Below are positions 18,050-25,720 of a stretch of DNA of 64,000 nt, in pieces. The position numbers and the translations under genes were made by a program. The stretch's first letter is position 1, and every line of letters starts with the position of its first letter. Source of the DNA: Streptomyces longispororuber (GTDB lineage Bacteria; Actinomycetota; Actinomycetes; Streptomycetales; Streptomycetaceae); the NCBI RefSeq assembly GCF_024448165.1, contig NZ_JAMOLN010000010.1, forward strand, positions 1 through 64,000. The letters are read 5' to 3'. The notes under the pieces were generated by a model. The model made no database searches. It saw only the letters and a program-made list of their open reading frames with translations, and was not told where the DNA came from.

Positions 18050-18148
18050 TCAGGAATTGCGCCAGTTCGGGGTGGACCCGCGGGTGAGGCGTCGGCTTGT
18101 GAGGTCGATCATCGCGAGGTGGATCATGGCTTCGGATCGGTGCCCTTC
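18050..18148 (-). pseudogene. C-terminal scrap of an IS5-type transposase
   Basis: The minus strand encodes GHRSEAMIHLAMIDLTSRRL and TRGSTPNWRNS then a stop at 18050. This is the familiar C-terminus of a DDE transposase seen in streptomycete IS5-like elements (family named from memory). Nothing of the catalytic core remains. The bases between 18012 and 18049 may be the element's terminal repeat, directly abutting the alpha/beta hydrolase stop codon. Confidence 0.65.
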
Positions 18149-18149
18149 C

Positions 18150-18480
18150 GGGGCCTGACGTCCCACCATCGCCATCACGGCCGCCAGCTCAAGCGCTCAG
18201 CCGGCTCGACCGCCTGGGGCAACGCGATTCTCTCTCGAGGCACGGCCGGCGCGACCGACTCCGTCGCGCACCACGAGGCGGATTTCAACGGGAAGAGCTT
18301 CGCGGACGCCGCGTTCTCCGTCGGCAACTCCTCTGCGTCCGGTCAGGAGAACACCGGGGACTTCGCCGCCCTGTACGGATCGGCGAACGGCATCTCGTGG
18401 GCCAAGCGCACCGCCGTCGGCCACAGCGCTGCCGGCACACCTGGCTCCTCGGAGGCGGTGAACTCGTCACGGGCCGAAGC
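18150..18480 (+). pseudogene. Coding-like remnant of an unrecognised protein
   Basis: An open plus frame carries protein-like sequence rich in Gly, Ser, Ala and Asn: STAWGNAILSRGTAGATDS, FNGKSFADAAFSVGNSSAS and DFAALYGSANGISWAKRTA. Third-position GC bias fits a real gene. Its left end is the transposase scrap and its right end runs into the convergent hydrolase gene at 18485, so it is truncated on both sides. The composition suggests a secreted or surface protein, but I do not recognise the family. Confidence 0.35.
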
Positions 18481-18484
18481 CGGC

Positions 18485-19330
18485 TCACGAGGCGAGGGCC
18501 GCGGCGAGGTCGCCCGGCCGGGCGGCGAACGGGCTGTGGCTGCCGGGCAGCGTCTGTACGGTGAACGGGCTGCCGGGGAAGGCCCGATCGGCTTCCGCGA
18601 TCATCAGGTCCTGCGCGGCCGGGGCCAGCGCCCGGTCCTCGGCGCAGCGCAGGAAAGCGCGTGGGATTCCTCCCCACCGCGACGCGGTCAGGGTGACCGG
18701 AGCCGTCGGAATCGCCAGGGGCAGATCAGGGCTGAGCGCGGACCGCCACCGGTCGAAGCGGTCCAGTGGGGTGTCGTGGTAGTGGGTTTCCCGCAGTTCG
18801 TCGAGGTAGGCGGGATCGGTTGAGAGCGGATTGATCCGAATGGCGCCCAGGGCCTCGGGGTCGCCGAGGTTCAGGTTCTGGCCCAGCGCGGTGGCGTTCT
18901 CGGGTGCGCCCAGATAGTCGGCGAACCGCGGCCGCCCGCCCGGGACGAACGCGGACAGGTAGACGATCCGGTCCACCAGCTCGGGCGAGCGCTCCGCGGC
19001 CAGAGAGGCGGGACCGCCGCCCGCGCTGTGCGCGACGAGCACGACAGTGCGATGGTGACGCACCTCGCGCAGCACGCTCAGTACCGCCTCGGCGCAGTCG
19101 TCCATCGTCAGGGTGGCGAGTGGTGACTTCTCGGTCAGCAGGCCCGGCTGGCCGGGCAGCAGGTACCCGGTGGGCAGGGGTGCGTCGAAGCCGTGCCCCG
19201 GCAGATCGACGGCCACGCTTGCCGCGCTCCGTCCGGCGAGCGCGCGCTGCGTCGCCGCCCACTGTCCGGAGCTGTGCCAGGCGCCGTGCACGAGAACGAA
19301 GACGGTGCCGGTCAGAGATACGTTCGTCAT
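18485..19330 (-). CDS. Serine alpha/beta hydrolase
   Basis: A 281-residue alpha/beta hydrolase. Features are TVFVLVHGAWHSSGQW (oxyanion-hole strand with HGAWH), SVAVDLPGHGFDAP, the nucleophile elbow VLVAHSAGGGPAS (Ser) and the catalytic His in TLPGSHSPF at the C-terminus. The HGAWHS start resembles salicylate-esterase or hydroxynitrile-lyase-like proteins. ATG 19330 (MTNVSLTG) is preferred to the upstream frame opening at 19354. It is divergent from a LysR regulator across 117 bp. The physiological substrate is unknown. Confidence 0.88.
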   Translation of the reverse strand: MTNVSLTGTVFVLVHGAWHSSGQWAATQRALAGRSAASVAVDLPGHGFDAPLPTGYLLPGQPGLLTEKSPLATLTMDDCAEAVLSVLREVRHHRTVVLVAHSAGGGPASLAAERSPELVDRIVYLSAFVPGGRPRFADYLGAPENATALGQNLNLGDPEALGAIRINPLSTDPAYLDELRETHYHDTPLDRFDRWRSALSPDLPLAIPTAPVTLTASRWGGIPRAFLRCAEDRALAPAAQDLMIAEADRAFPGSPFTVQTLPGSHSPFAARPGDLAAALAS

Positions 19331-19392
19331 GGCTCCATTCCAGACGGGAACCACAGCACCATCCCTTCAAAGATCTCGCACATGGCGTGGCA

Positions 19393-19407
19393 ATATCTCT
19401 GAGGTAT
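19393..19407. promoter_or_regulatory. LysR-type box (T-N11-A dyad)
   Basis: The sequence atatctctgaggtat is an interrupted dyad (ATA-x-CTC-x-GAG-x-TAT) containing T at 19394 and A at 19406 separated by 11 bases, the canonical LysR-binding geometry. It lies between the hydrolase and the LysR gene, 41 bp before the latter's start. Confidence 0.6.
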
Positions 19408-19447
19408 CGCCAGCAGTCGCTGGGATCGACGGGATCGAGGGCGGGTC

Positions 19448-20380
19448 ATGGAAGCGCGGCACCTGCGGTACGCGGTTGCTCTCGCCGAGCAGGAACACTT
19501 CGGCCGGGCGGCCGCCACGCTGGGCATCGCTCAGCCGCCGCTGTCCAAGCAGATCGCCGACCTGGAGCGCGAGGTCGGGGCCCGGCTGTTCGACCGCACA
19601 CGCCAGGGGGTGTTCCCGACCGCCGCAGGCGAGGCGTTCCTCGCGCGGGCACGCCGGGCGCTCGACGAGATCGCGGCGGCCACGGTCGACGCGGGACGGG
19701 CCGCGCGCGGCGAGACGGGACGTCTGCGCCTCGGCTTCATCGCCTCGGCCCTGCTAGACCCGCTGCCGGGCGTACTGAGCCGGTTCGGCCGTGAACGGCC
19801 TGACGTGAGAATGGAACTGCACGAGATGGCGACCAGCCGCAGCAGCCCCGCTCTCATCGCCGGGGAACTGGACGTGGCCCTCACCCTCGGCCCGCCCCGA
19901 GGTGCCGGAGCCGAACACCTCGTGTCCGTTCCCGTCGGAACCGACCACGTGATCGCGGTGGTCAGCTCAGCACACCCCTACGCGGGCCAACCGTCGATCA
20001 GTGTCGACCAGCTGCGGCAACAGCCGCTGATCGTGTCGGCCGGCGAGGACGAGCCCGCCGTAGTCGCCGCACTGCACGCCCTGCTGGGCACGGACTCCAC
20101 GGCGCTCGGCGGCGCGGCCGTCGCGAGGGACGTGCACACGATCATCGGCCTCGCCGCATCCGGAGTAGGCGTCGGCCTGGGGCCGTCCCGCATGCGGGCG
20201 GCCCCACGTCCAGGAGTCCGGTTCTGTGAAGTGACCCCACGCACTCCCCTGCCCGATCTCGTCCTGTCCTTCACGGCCCGCGATCACACCCCGGTGCTGC
20301 GTGCCTTCCTCGACACCATCCGGAAGAACTGCCCCGAGGTCGGGGCCGCGCTCAACGACCGGATCCGGCCCCGCTCTTGA
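19448..20380 (+). CDS. LysR-family regulator
   Basis: A 310-residue LysR-type regulator. The N-terminal winged HTH is textbook: HLRYAVALAEQEHFGRAAAT, LGIAQPPLSKQIADLEREVG, ARLFDRTRQGVFPTAAGEAF. The effector domain starts GRLRLGFIASALLDPLPGVL and contains DVALTLGPPRG. ATG 19448 follows gggtc, a weak ribosome site. Being divergent from the serine hydrolase, with a T-N11-A dyad between, it probably controls that gene and itself. No biosynthetic or catabolic cluster surrounds the pair. Confidence 0.92.
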   Translation: MEARHLRYAVALAEQEHFGRAAATLGIAQPPLSKQIADLEREVGARLFDRTRQGVFPTAAGEAFLARARRALDEIAAATVDAGRAARGETGRLRLGFIASALLDPLPGVLSRFGRERPDVRMELHEMATSRSSPALIAGELDVALTLGPPRGAGAEHLVSVPVGTDHVIAVVSSAHPYAGQPSISVDQLRQQPLIVSAGEDEPAVVAALHALLGTDSTALGGAAVARDVHTIIGLAASGVGVGLGPSRMRAAPRPGVRFCEVTPRTPLPDLVLSFTARDHTPVLRAFLDTIRKNCPEVGAALNDRIRPRS

Positions 20381-20896
20381 TTCGACAGGCACCTATGAAC
20401 GTCCGGACAGGGACAGGACGAGTTCCATCAGAGGACCACACGTCACCTCGCTGCCCCGCCCCACCTTCGCCTTCCGCGCCACGCCAAAAGCGCCACCCAG
20501 CCGGGGACTTGCAGAGACTGGAGGTTCTGAGTCGTCACCAGACAGCCTGCGCCAGAACGCCGCAGTCCGCCGGGAACGGTATCCGAATCGGACGGCAGGG
20601 TCCCGGACTTGGTGTGGTGCATCCGACCTACGCGGGGGCCACCACCTTAGCGACATCGATGAGCGCAGGACGCCGACCTTCCCGTCGCCGTGGAGCTGCG
20701 CGGGTCGAGCTGGTCCGGTCGGCGGGCCCCACCTGCCATATCGTGACGCTTCCCGGCTCGCCAACAGCACCTGGCGCTGAACACGCGGTCGACTCCACAC
20801 GCGCCGCAGACACAGCCCCGGGCGGACCTGCCCGAACTCGCCGCCGACCGCGCCGCGTTGACCCAGGCGCCGCGCGAACCGACCCCCTGTCGGCCG
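20381..20896. other. Intergenic stretch without a supported gene
   Basis: Only shadow-like frames cross this 516-bp gap, on both strands and without ribosome sites or domains. Base composition dips slightly near 20390-20640 relative to neighbouring genes. I see no RNA gene, repeat or strong hairpin. Confidence 0.4.
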
Positions 20897-21862
20897 TCAG
20901 CGGTGGGGCGGTTCGTAGGCGAGCTGTTTGACCTGCCGGACGATGAGCGCCGGCTCGACGGACTGGATGCCGTCGAGCGCGCCGATCCTCTCGCTGAGGT
21001 AGGTGTACAGCTCTTCCGTGCCGCGGTGCAGGGTCGCGGCGAAGACGCCGGCCCGCCCGGTCGTCGCTGCGGCGAAGCGGACCTCGGGGTGACCAGAGAG
21101 GGCTCGGCCCACGGAAGCGAGCGAGGACGGGGCGACCGTGAGCCACAGGGCGGCCAGGACGTCGTTGCCGAGGAGTTCGTGGGTGTGCTGTACGTCGAAG
21201 TAGAGGACGCCGCTGGTCTGCAGCCGGGTCAGGCGGCGTTTGACCACGGACTCGGACTGTCCTGTGGCTGCCTGGAGTTCGGTGAGTGGTGCGCGGCCGT
21301 CGCGATGGAGCAGGGACAGCAGGGTCTCGTCCAGGTCGTCGAGTTCGGGAAGGGGTGACGACAGGTCGGCGGGCGGGAGGCGGAGGGCGTCCTCCTGGTC
21401 GGCGTCAAGGGCGTTGATCTTGTTGAGCCAGCCGAGCGGTCCGCCGTAGAAGTGCCGGAGTACGCAGTGCGCGCTGACCGAGGTGACGCGTGGTGTCCGC
21501 TGCAGACGGTCCAGGAGCAGTTCGTCGCGCTCCTGGCTGCTTCTCGGTCGCATCGCGCATATCACTTCGGTGCCACCGGAGAGCAGGCCGACGTACGAGG
21601 TGTCGGCCCGGCGTGCGAGGGCATTGCCGAGTTGCTCGGCTCCGTCGGGTGTGCACTGCAGGCGGACGATCCAGCTGGTGCGGCCGAACCGGGCCTCGTC
21701 GGTGATGCCCAGGATGCGCAGACCGGTGCTGGCGTGCAGTCGTCGAAACCGGCGCGCGACGGTCTGGTCGGACACGCCGAGGACCTCGGCGATTCGGCTG
21801 AACGGTGCCCGGCCGTCGAGCTGAAGCGCCTGCATCAGCTGCAGGTCGAGTGAGTCGATCAC
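20897..21862 (-). CDS. Lrp/AsnC-family regulator with two HTH domains
   Basis: A 321-residue double-domain Lrp/AsnC regulator. The first HTH begins at the start: IDSLDLQLMQALQLDGRAPF, SRIAEVLGVSDQTVARRFRRL. The second HTH is DLDETLLSLLHRDGRAPLTEL, QAATGQSESVVKRRLTRL at about residues 180-225. Each HTH is followed by a ligand-type fold (IVRLQCTPDGAEQLGNAL; WLTVAPSSLASVGRALSG). GTG 21862 is preferred because tggag lies 8 bases upstream and the HTH then starts at residue 2; the frame itself opens at 22066. The nearest gene, the leftward MFS fusion, ends 230 bp upstream, so the target is unclear. Confidence 0.85.
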   Translation of the reverse strand: MIDSLDLQLMQALQLDGRAPFSRIAEVLGVSDQTVARRFRRLHASTGLRILGITDEARFGRTSWIVRLQCTPDGAEQLGNALARRADTSYVGLLSGGTEVICAMRPRSSQERDELLLDRLQRTPRVTSVSAHCVLRHFYGGPLGWLNKINALDADQEDALRLPPADLSSPLPELDDLDETLLSLLHRDGRAPLTELQAATGQSESVVKRRLTRLQTSGVLYFDVQHTHELLGNDVLAALWLTVAPSSLASVGRALSGHPEVRFAAATTGRAGVFAATLHRGTEELYTYLSERIGALDGIQSVEPALIVRQVKQLAYEPPHR

Positions 21863-22036
21863 GTGGCGCTCCAGCGGGCTGGTCCAGTGCGATGAGGCGG
21901 GCCGTATGCCGATCGTAGGGGTGCTGATCACGTGCGGCCTGTAGGAGGGCAGCCGGACCCCGGGGACTGTGTGGCGCGGTCGCGACCTCCGGCCAAGCTC
22001 CGGTTCCAGGTGGCGCGGGTGTGTGGCCGGTTCCGT

Positions 22037-22076
22037 CCGGGGTCTTGTGGGTGCGGTCGCGCCCACAAGACCCCGG
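22037..22076. terminator. 15-bp stem terminator of the MFS fusion gene
   Basis: Arms ccggggtcttgtggg (22037-22051) and cccacaagaccccgg (22062-22076) are exact complements with a 10-base loop. It sits 16 bp beyond the stop codon of the leftward MFS gene and separates it from the downstream Lrp gene. Confidence 0.8.
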
Positions 22077-22092
22077 GCCGGGTGAACGGTCC

Positions 22093-24474
22093 TCAGCTCG
22101 TCCGGTGGGCCAGATCGAGGTCGAGGTCGTCGAGTCCACCGCCCTGGACGGACACCGTCCTGGTCACCGCCGGATATCCGCTGGCGATCACCGAGTAGTC
22201 GCCCGCATCCAGATCGCTGAACACGTACGCCCCGTCGGGGCCGGTGGCGGACGTGTCGACCACGTTCCCGGCCGCGTCGACGAGGACCACGCGCGCATCG
22301 GCCAGCGGCTGGAGACCGGACATCGTCCGTACGACGCCTCGCAGCAGGGCGCCGGGCCGGAGCGCGATCTCGGGGCCGGGTGAGCCGTGCCCCGTCGGCG
22401 GAACCGTGACGGCGACGGCGACGGGGCGGAATCCCGCGGCGCTGACGGCGACCGTGACATCCCCGGTCGTCAGCTCCCCGAAGGTGAAGCCGCCCGCGCC
22501 GTCGGTGGTGCCCGAGGCCAGCACCTCACCTCGCATGTCGGTCACCGACACGACGGCGCCGGCGACGGGCTGCCCGCCGTCCGCGCTGACGACGGTGCCG
22601 GTGAGCCCCCTCGTCGAGGTGAGGCGGACGTCGTGGGTGAGGGGTTCGCCGGTGAGGACGAGATTCGATGCCTGGGGGCTGTGACCGTCGGCGGCGGTGA
22701 TGAGGACGTGGGCTCCCGGCGCCGGGATGTCAAGACGGAACTGTCCGTCCGCCCCGGCCACAGTGCGTCCGAGCTGGCGGCCCGCGGGAGAGATCAGCGT
22801 CAGCACCGCTGCGGGTATCTCAGCACCCACCGCGTTGCGTACGGTGCCGGACAGCGCCGGCGCAGCGGTGACCACGGGGGCGTCGCCGGCGGACGCCGCC
22901 GGAGAGGGAGCGTCGGGGGCGCCGTCGGGCTGGGGCGCGGGGCGACGGCGACGCAGCAGGACGACGCTGACCAGTGCGGCGAGGAGAGCCAGGCAGGCTG
23001 CGACGATCAGACAGAGCCGCATGCCGTCGAGGAATGACTCCGACAGGGCTCCCAGGGCTCGGCCCCTGTCGGCCCCGAGGTCCATCTGAGCGACCGCCCC
23101 GAGACCCTGGGCGTCGACGGCCGAGACGATCCGGTCGGCGGCCGGACCCGTAAGACCGGCGTCGGCCAGGTGGTCGGGCAGCGCGCTCACGGACTTGGAG
23201 GTGAGCAGCGCTCCGAGCACGGCCGGCCCGAGCGCACCGCCGACCTGGCGCAGGGCGTTGTTGCCCGCCGCGGCCATGCCTGCCAGCTGGTGCGGTACCG
23301 AGGACACGGCGGTCGCCGTCATCGGCGTGACGACGAGACCGAGGCCCAGACCGAGCAGCACCAGGCGCCATGCGAGCGAACCGAACGAGGTGTCCGCGTC
23401 GATCGAGGTCAGCGCGAGCATGGAGCCCGCGGTGATCAGCAGACCGGTCGTGATGAGCAGGCGCGGGGACATGCGGTGCATCACCCGGCCGGCCAGGGGC
23501 CCGACGACCAGACACACTCCGGTGACCATCAGCAGCCGGTATCCGGCGTCGAGCGTGTTGAGCTGCTGCACCATGCCGAAGTACAGGCTCAGCACGAAGA
23601 AGAATCCGATGAGCCCCAGGAACGAGATCATGGCGATCAGGCTCGTCGCGCTGAAGCCGGGGCTGCGGAAGAGGGCCAGGTCGAGCATCGGGGCGGCACT
23701 GCGCCGCTCGACGAGGACGAAAGCGATGAGGCTCACTGCGGCAAGGGCGAAGGCCACGATCACCTGAGTGTCGGTGAAGGACTCGGCGCCGCCCTCGATC
23801 ACCGCGTACACGAGCGCCGTGACGGCCACCGTAGCGGTGATCTGTCCCGGCCAGTCGAGGCGACGTGTCCCCGGTGCGCGCGAGTCTCCGACGAGCCACG
23901 CGGCGACCACGGTGGTGATGAGGGCCACGGGGACGGACGGCAGGTAGATCCAGCGCCACGAGAAGTGCTCGACGATCACTCCGGAGATCATGGGGCCGAG
24001 CGCCAGTGCCGCCATCAGGGACGCCGCCCACAGGCCGACGAACTTGCCGCGCTCACGCGGATCGGGCACGGCATGGCTGACCATCGCCAGGGTCGTCGGC
24101 AGGAGGGCCGCGGCGCCGAGCCCGGCCAGCGCCTGACCGACCCAGAGCACATGGATCGACTGCGCGGACAGGGCGACGGCGGCGCCTGCGGCCGTGCACA
24201 ACAACCCTGCCTGGAAGACCTTCTTTCGCCCGTGGACGTCACCGAAGACGCCCGCGGTCAGGATCAGGGCGGCCATGGGCAGCACGAAGGCGTCCGACAC
24301 CCAGGACAGCTCGGACGTGGACGCGTGCAGCGCCCGCTGGATCGCTGGAAGACTCACCGAGACGGCGGTCACCGGCAAATAGGCGACGAACACCCCGATA
24401 CAGGCCATGACGAGCGCGACGGCTCGCCCCCGTCGCCTGTGCTCGCGGTTCGTCGTGGTCGCGACGTTCACCAA
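22093..24474 (-). CDS. DHA2-type MFS exporter fused to three carboxypeptidase-regulatory-like domains
   Basis: A 793-residue membrane protein. Residues about 18-515 form a 14-helix DHA2 (EmrB/QacA-like) drug exporter: MACIGVFVAYLPVTAVSVSL, LSWVSDAFVLPMAALILTAG, GDVHGRKKVFQAG (loop 2-3) and ALGPMISGVIVEHFSWRWIY (motif C). After the last helix and an Arg-rich stop (LLRRRRPAPQ) comes a Pro/Ala linker and three tandem beta-sandwich repeats of the CarboxypepD_reg/CNA-B type, each with Gly-x-Val-x-Gly-Ala-x-Val patterns (LSGTVRNAVGAEIPAAVLTL; LTGTVVSADGGQPVAGAVVS; LRGVVRTMSGLQPLADARVV). An even helix number places these repeats in the cytoplasm by simple topology, which is odd for this fold. ATG 24474 (MVNVATTT) is followed closely by the first helix. 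Confidence 0.88.
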   Translation of the reverse strand: MVNVATTTNREHRRRGRAVALVMACIGVFVAYLPVTAVSVSLPAIQRALHASTSELSWVSDAFVLPMAALILTAGVFGDVHGRKKVFQAGLLCTAAGAAVALSAQSIHVLWVGQALAGLGAAALLPTTLAMVSHAVPDPRERGKFVGLWAASLMAALALGPMISGVIVEHFSWRWIYLPSVPVALITTVVAAWLVGDSRAPGTRRLDWPGQITATVAVTALVYAVIEGGAESFTDTQVIVAFALAAVSLIAFVLVERRSAAPMLDLALFRSPGFSATSLIAMISFLGLIGFFFVLSLYFGMVQQLNTLDAGYRLLMVTGVCLVVGPLAGRVMHRMSPRLLITTGLLITAGSMLALTSIDADTSFGSLAWRLVLLGLGLGLVVTPMTATAVSSVPHQLAGMAAAGNNALRQVGGALGPAVLGALLTSKSVSALPDHLADAGLTGPAADRIVSAVDAQGLGAVAQMDLGADRGRALGALSESFLDGMRLCLIVAACLALLAALVSVVLLRRRRPAPQPDGAPDAPSPAASAGDAPVVTAAPALSGTVRNAVGAEIPAAVLTLISPAGRQLGRTVAGADGQFRLDIPAPGAHVLITAADGHSPQASNLVLTGEPLTHDVRLTSTRGLTGTVVSADGGQPVAGAVVSVTDMRGEVLASGTTDGAGGFTFGELTTGDVTVAVSAAGFRPVAVAVTVPPTGHGSPGPEIALRPGALLRGVVRTMSGLQPLADARVVLVDAAGNVVDTSATGPDGAYVFSDLDAGDYSVIASGYPAVTRTVSVQGGGLDDLDLDLAHRTS

Positions 24475-25055
24475 GGCTCTTTCCTGCGGCGCGGTGCGCC
24501 GGGCTCGACTGCAACAGCGAGCACCTTCTGACGCAAGACGACGTCACAGCCAGTCAGCGTCGTGAAAGCCCGGAAATCCGACACCTGGCGCCTCGGGAAT
24601 CCGGATTCCCGACAGGACGTCCGCGGTCGCGTCGCAGGAGGTGGCCCCTCGGGTTTCGCAGGGTCTGCGTTCGGCCGAGCCTCCGGCTGGCGTGCCGGCC
24701 GAGGCCGTCCGGCCTGTCGCACTGCGGATGCGCGGCCGTTCAGGATCCGGTGAAGGCCGCTCCCTGAGGGCCGCCATGTGGCCTTTGGTGATGGCCGGCG
24801 ATCTGGCCACCAGCCCGCGGGAGACCCTCGACCTGCTCACCGATGCGGAGGCCCTGCCCGTGCTCCGGCACAGCCGAGACAACCAGGAGGTGCTGAGCGA
24901 ACGCGACCACGTCGTGTGGACCGCCCAGGACACCGACGCCCGTTCGACTGCTCCGCCCGCAGCCGTGTGAACGTCTCCCCCGCACGCGTTCAAGTCCCCA
25001 CACCACCGCCGCGCACGGGAGAGGGCTGGCCAGAGCTCGGTGCGGCCCGCCGTCC
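24475..25055. other. Gap with a coding-like fragment
   Basis: No intact gene. A plus-strand stretch at about 24770-24930 (LVMAGDLATSPRETLDLLTD, LPVLRHSRDNQEVLSER) has protein-like composition, with P-x-x-x-L-D-x-L-x-D spacing reminiscent of leucine-rich repeat variants, but no start, stop or flanking repeats confirm a gene. The remainder up to the carotenoid oxygenase remnant shows only shadows. Confidence 0.25.
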
Positions 25056-25059
25056 ATGC

Positions 25060-25605
25060 GTCCGCCACCCAGCTGCCGCGGAACTCCAGGGGAACCCTGC
25101 CCGGCAGGTGGATCCGGGCCAGCGGGTGACCGCCGAAGTCCTGGGCCGAGAGGATCACCAGGTCGGTCGCGCCCCGGTCGGGGTCGTCCACGTACGACAG
25201 GACGTAGCCGTCGTCCTCGTCCCGCGCCCCGCGTCCCGCGCCGCGGGACGAACACCGGCTCGCTGACCGCCGCGCCGTCGGGGAAACGGATCAGCTGCCT
25301 GCTGCCGAGCAGCATGTCGTGCTTGATCGGGTGGTTGGTGAACTTCCCGTCCGGCAGCACTCCGTCGACCGTCTCGTACGCGCGCCACATCTCGGCCGCG
25401 CTCGCCGTGTAGGCGTAAGGGTGCCGGCGGGCGACCAGGGATTCGTTGATGCGCGGGAACTCCTGCGGACGGTCGTCCAGCCGGCTGCTGCGTACCCGGC
25501 CCGCGCGCGGGCCGATCGAACACCACCCAGAAGGTCCTCAACCCCGCGGGCATCCTCCAGGTCGCTCCAGCGCGCGGTGTCACCGCAGACTTCGTCCGAG
25601 GCCCC
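25060..25605 (-). pseudogene. Carotenoid oxygenase C-terminal remnant with frameshifts
   Basis: The minus strand keeps the last third of a carotenoid cleavage oxygenase in three frames. LEDARGVEDLLGG-like sequence lies near 25560, then LDDRPQEFPRINESLVARRH, YAYTASAAEMWRAYETVDG and LIRFPDGAAVSEPVFVPR (25250-25500), then after a frameshift in the GC-rich run near 25225-25250 DEDDGYVLSYVDDPDRGATD and LARIHLPGRVPLEFRGSWV (25065-25220). The HDM motif in KHDMLLGSRQ is in the region where a metal-ligand His normally lies. The N-terminal two-thirds are absent, so the gene is dead. Confidence 0.7.
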
Positions 25606-25720
25606 GTTTGGGTGGCTCACCCTCATTGTCGTTCGACATCCCGGACGGCCTTCGATTTTTCGGACCAATCCACGTCAGGGATCTTGACCGCCCCGGCTCC
25701 CGCTTTCTTGACTGGCCCGC

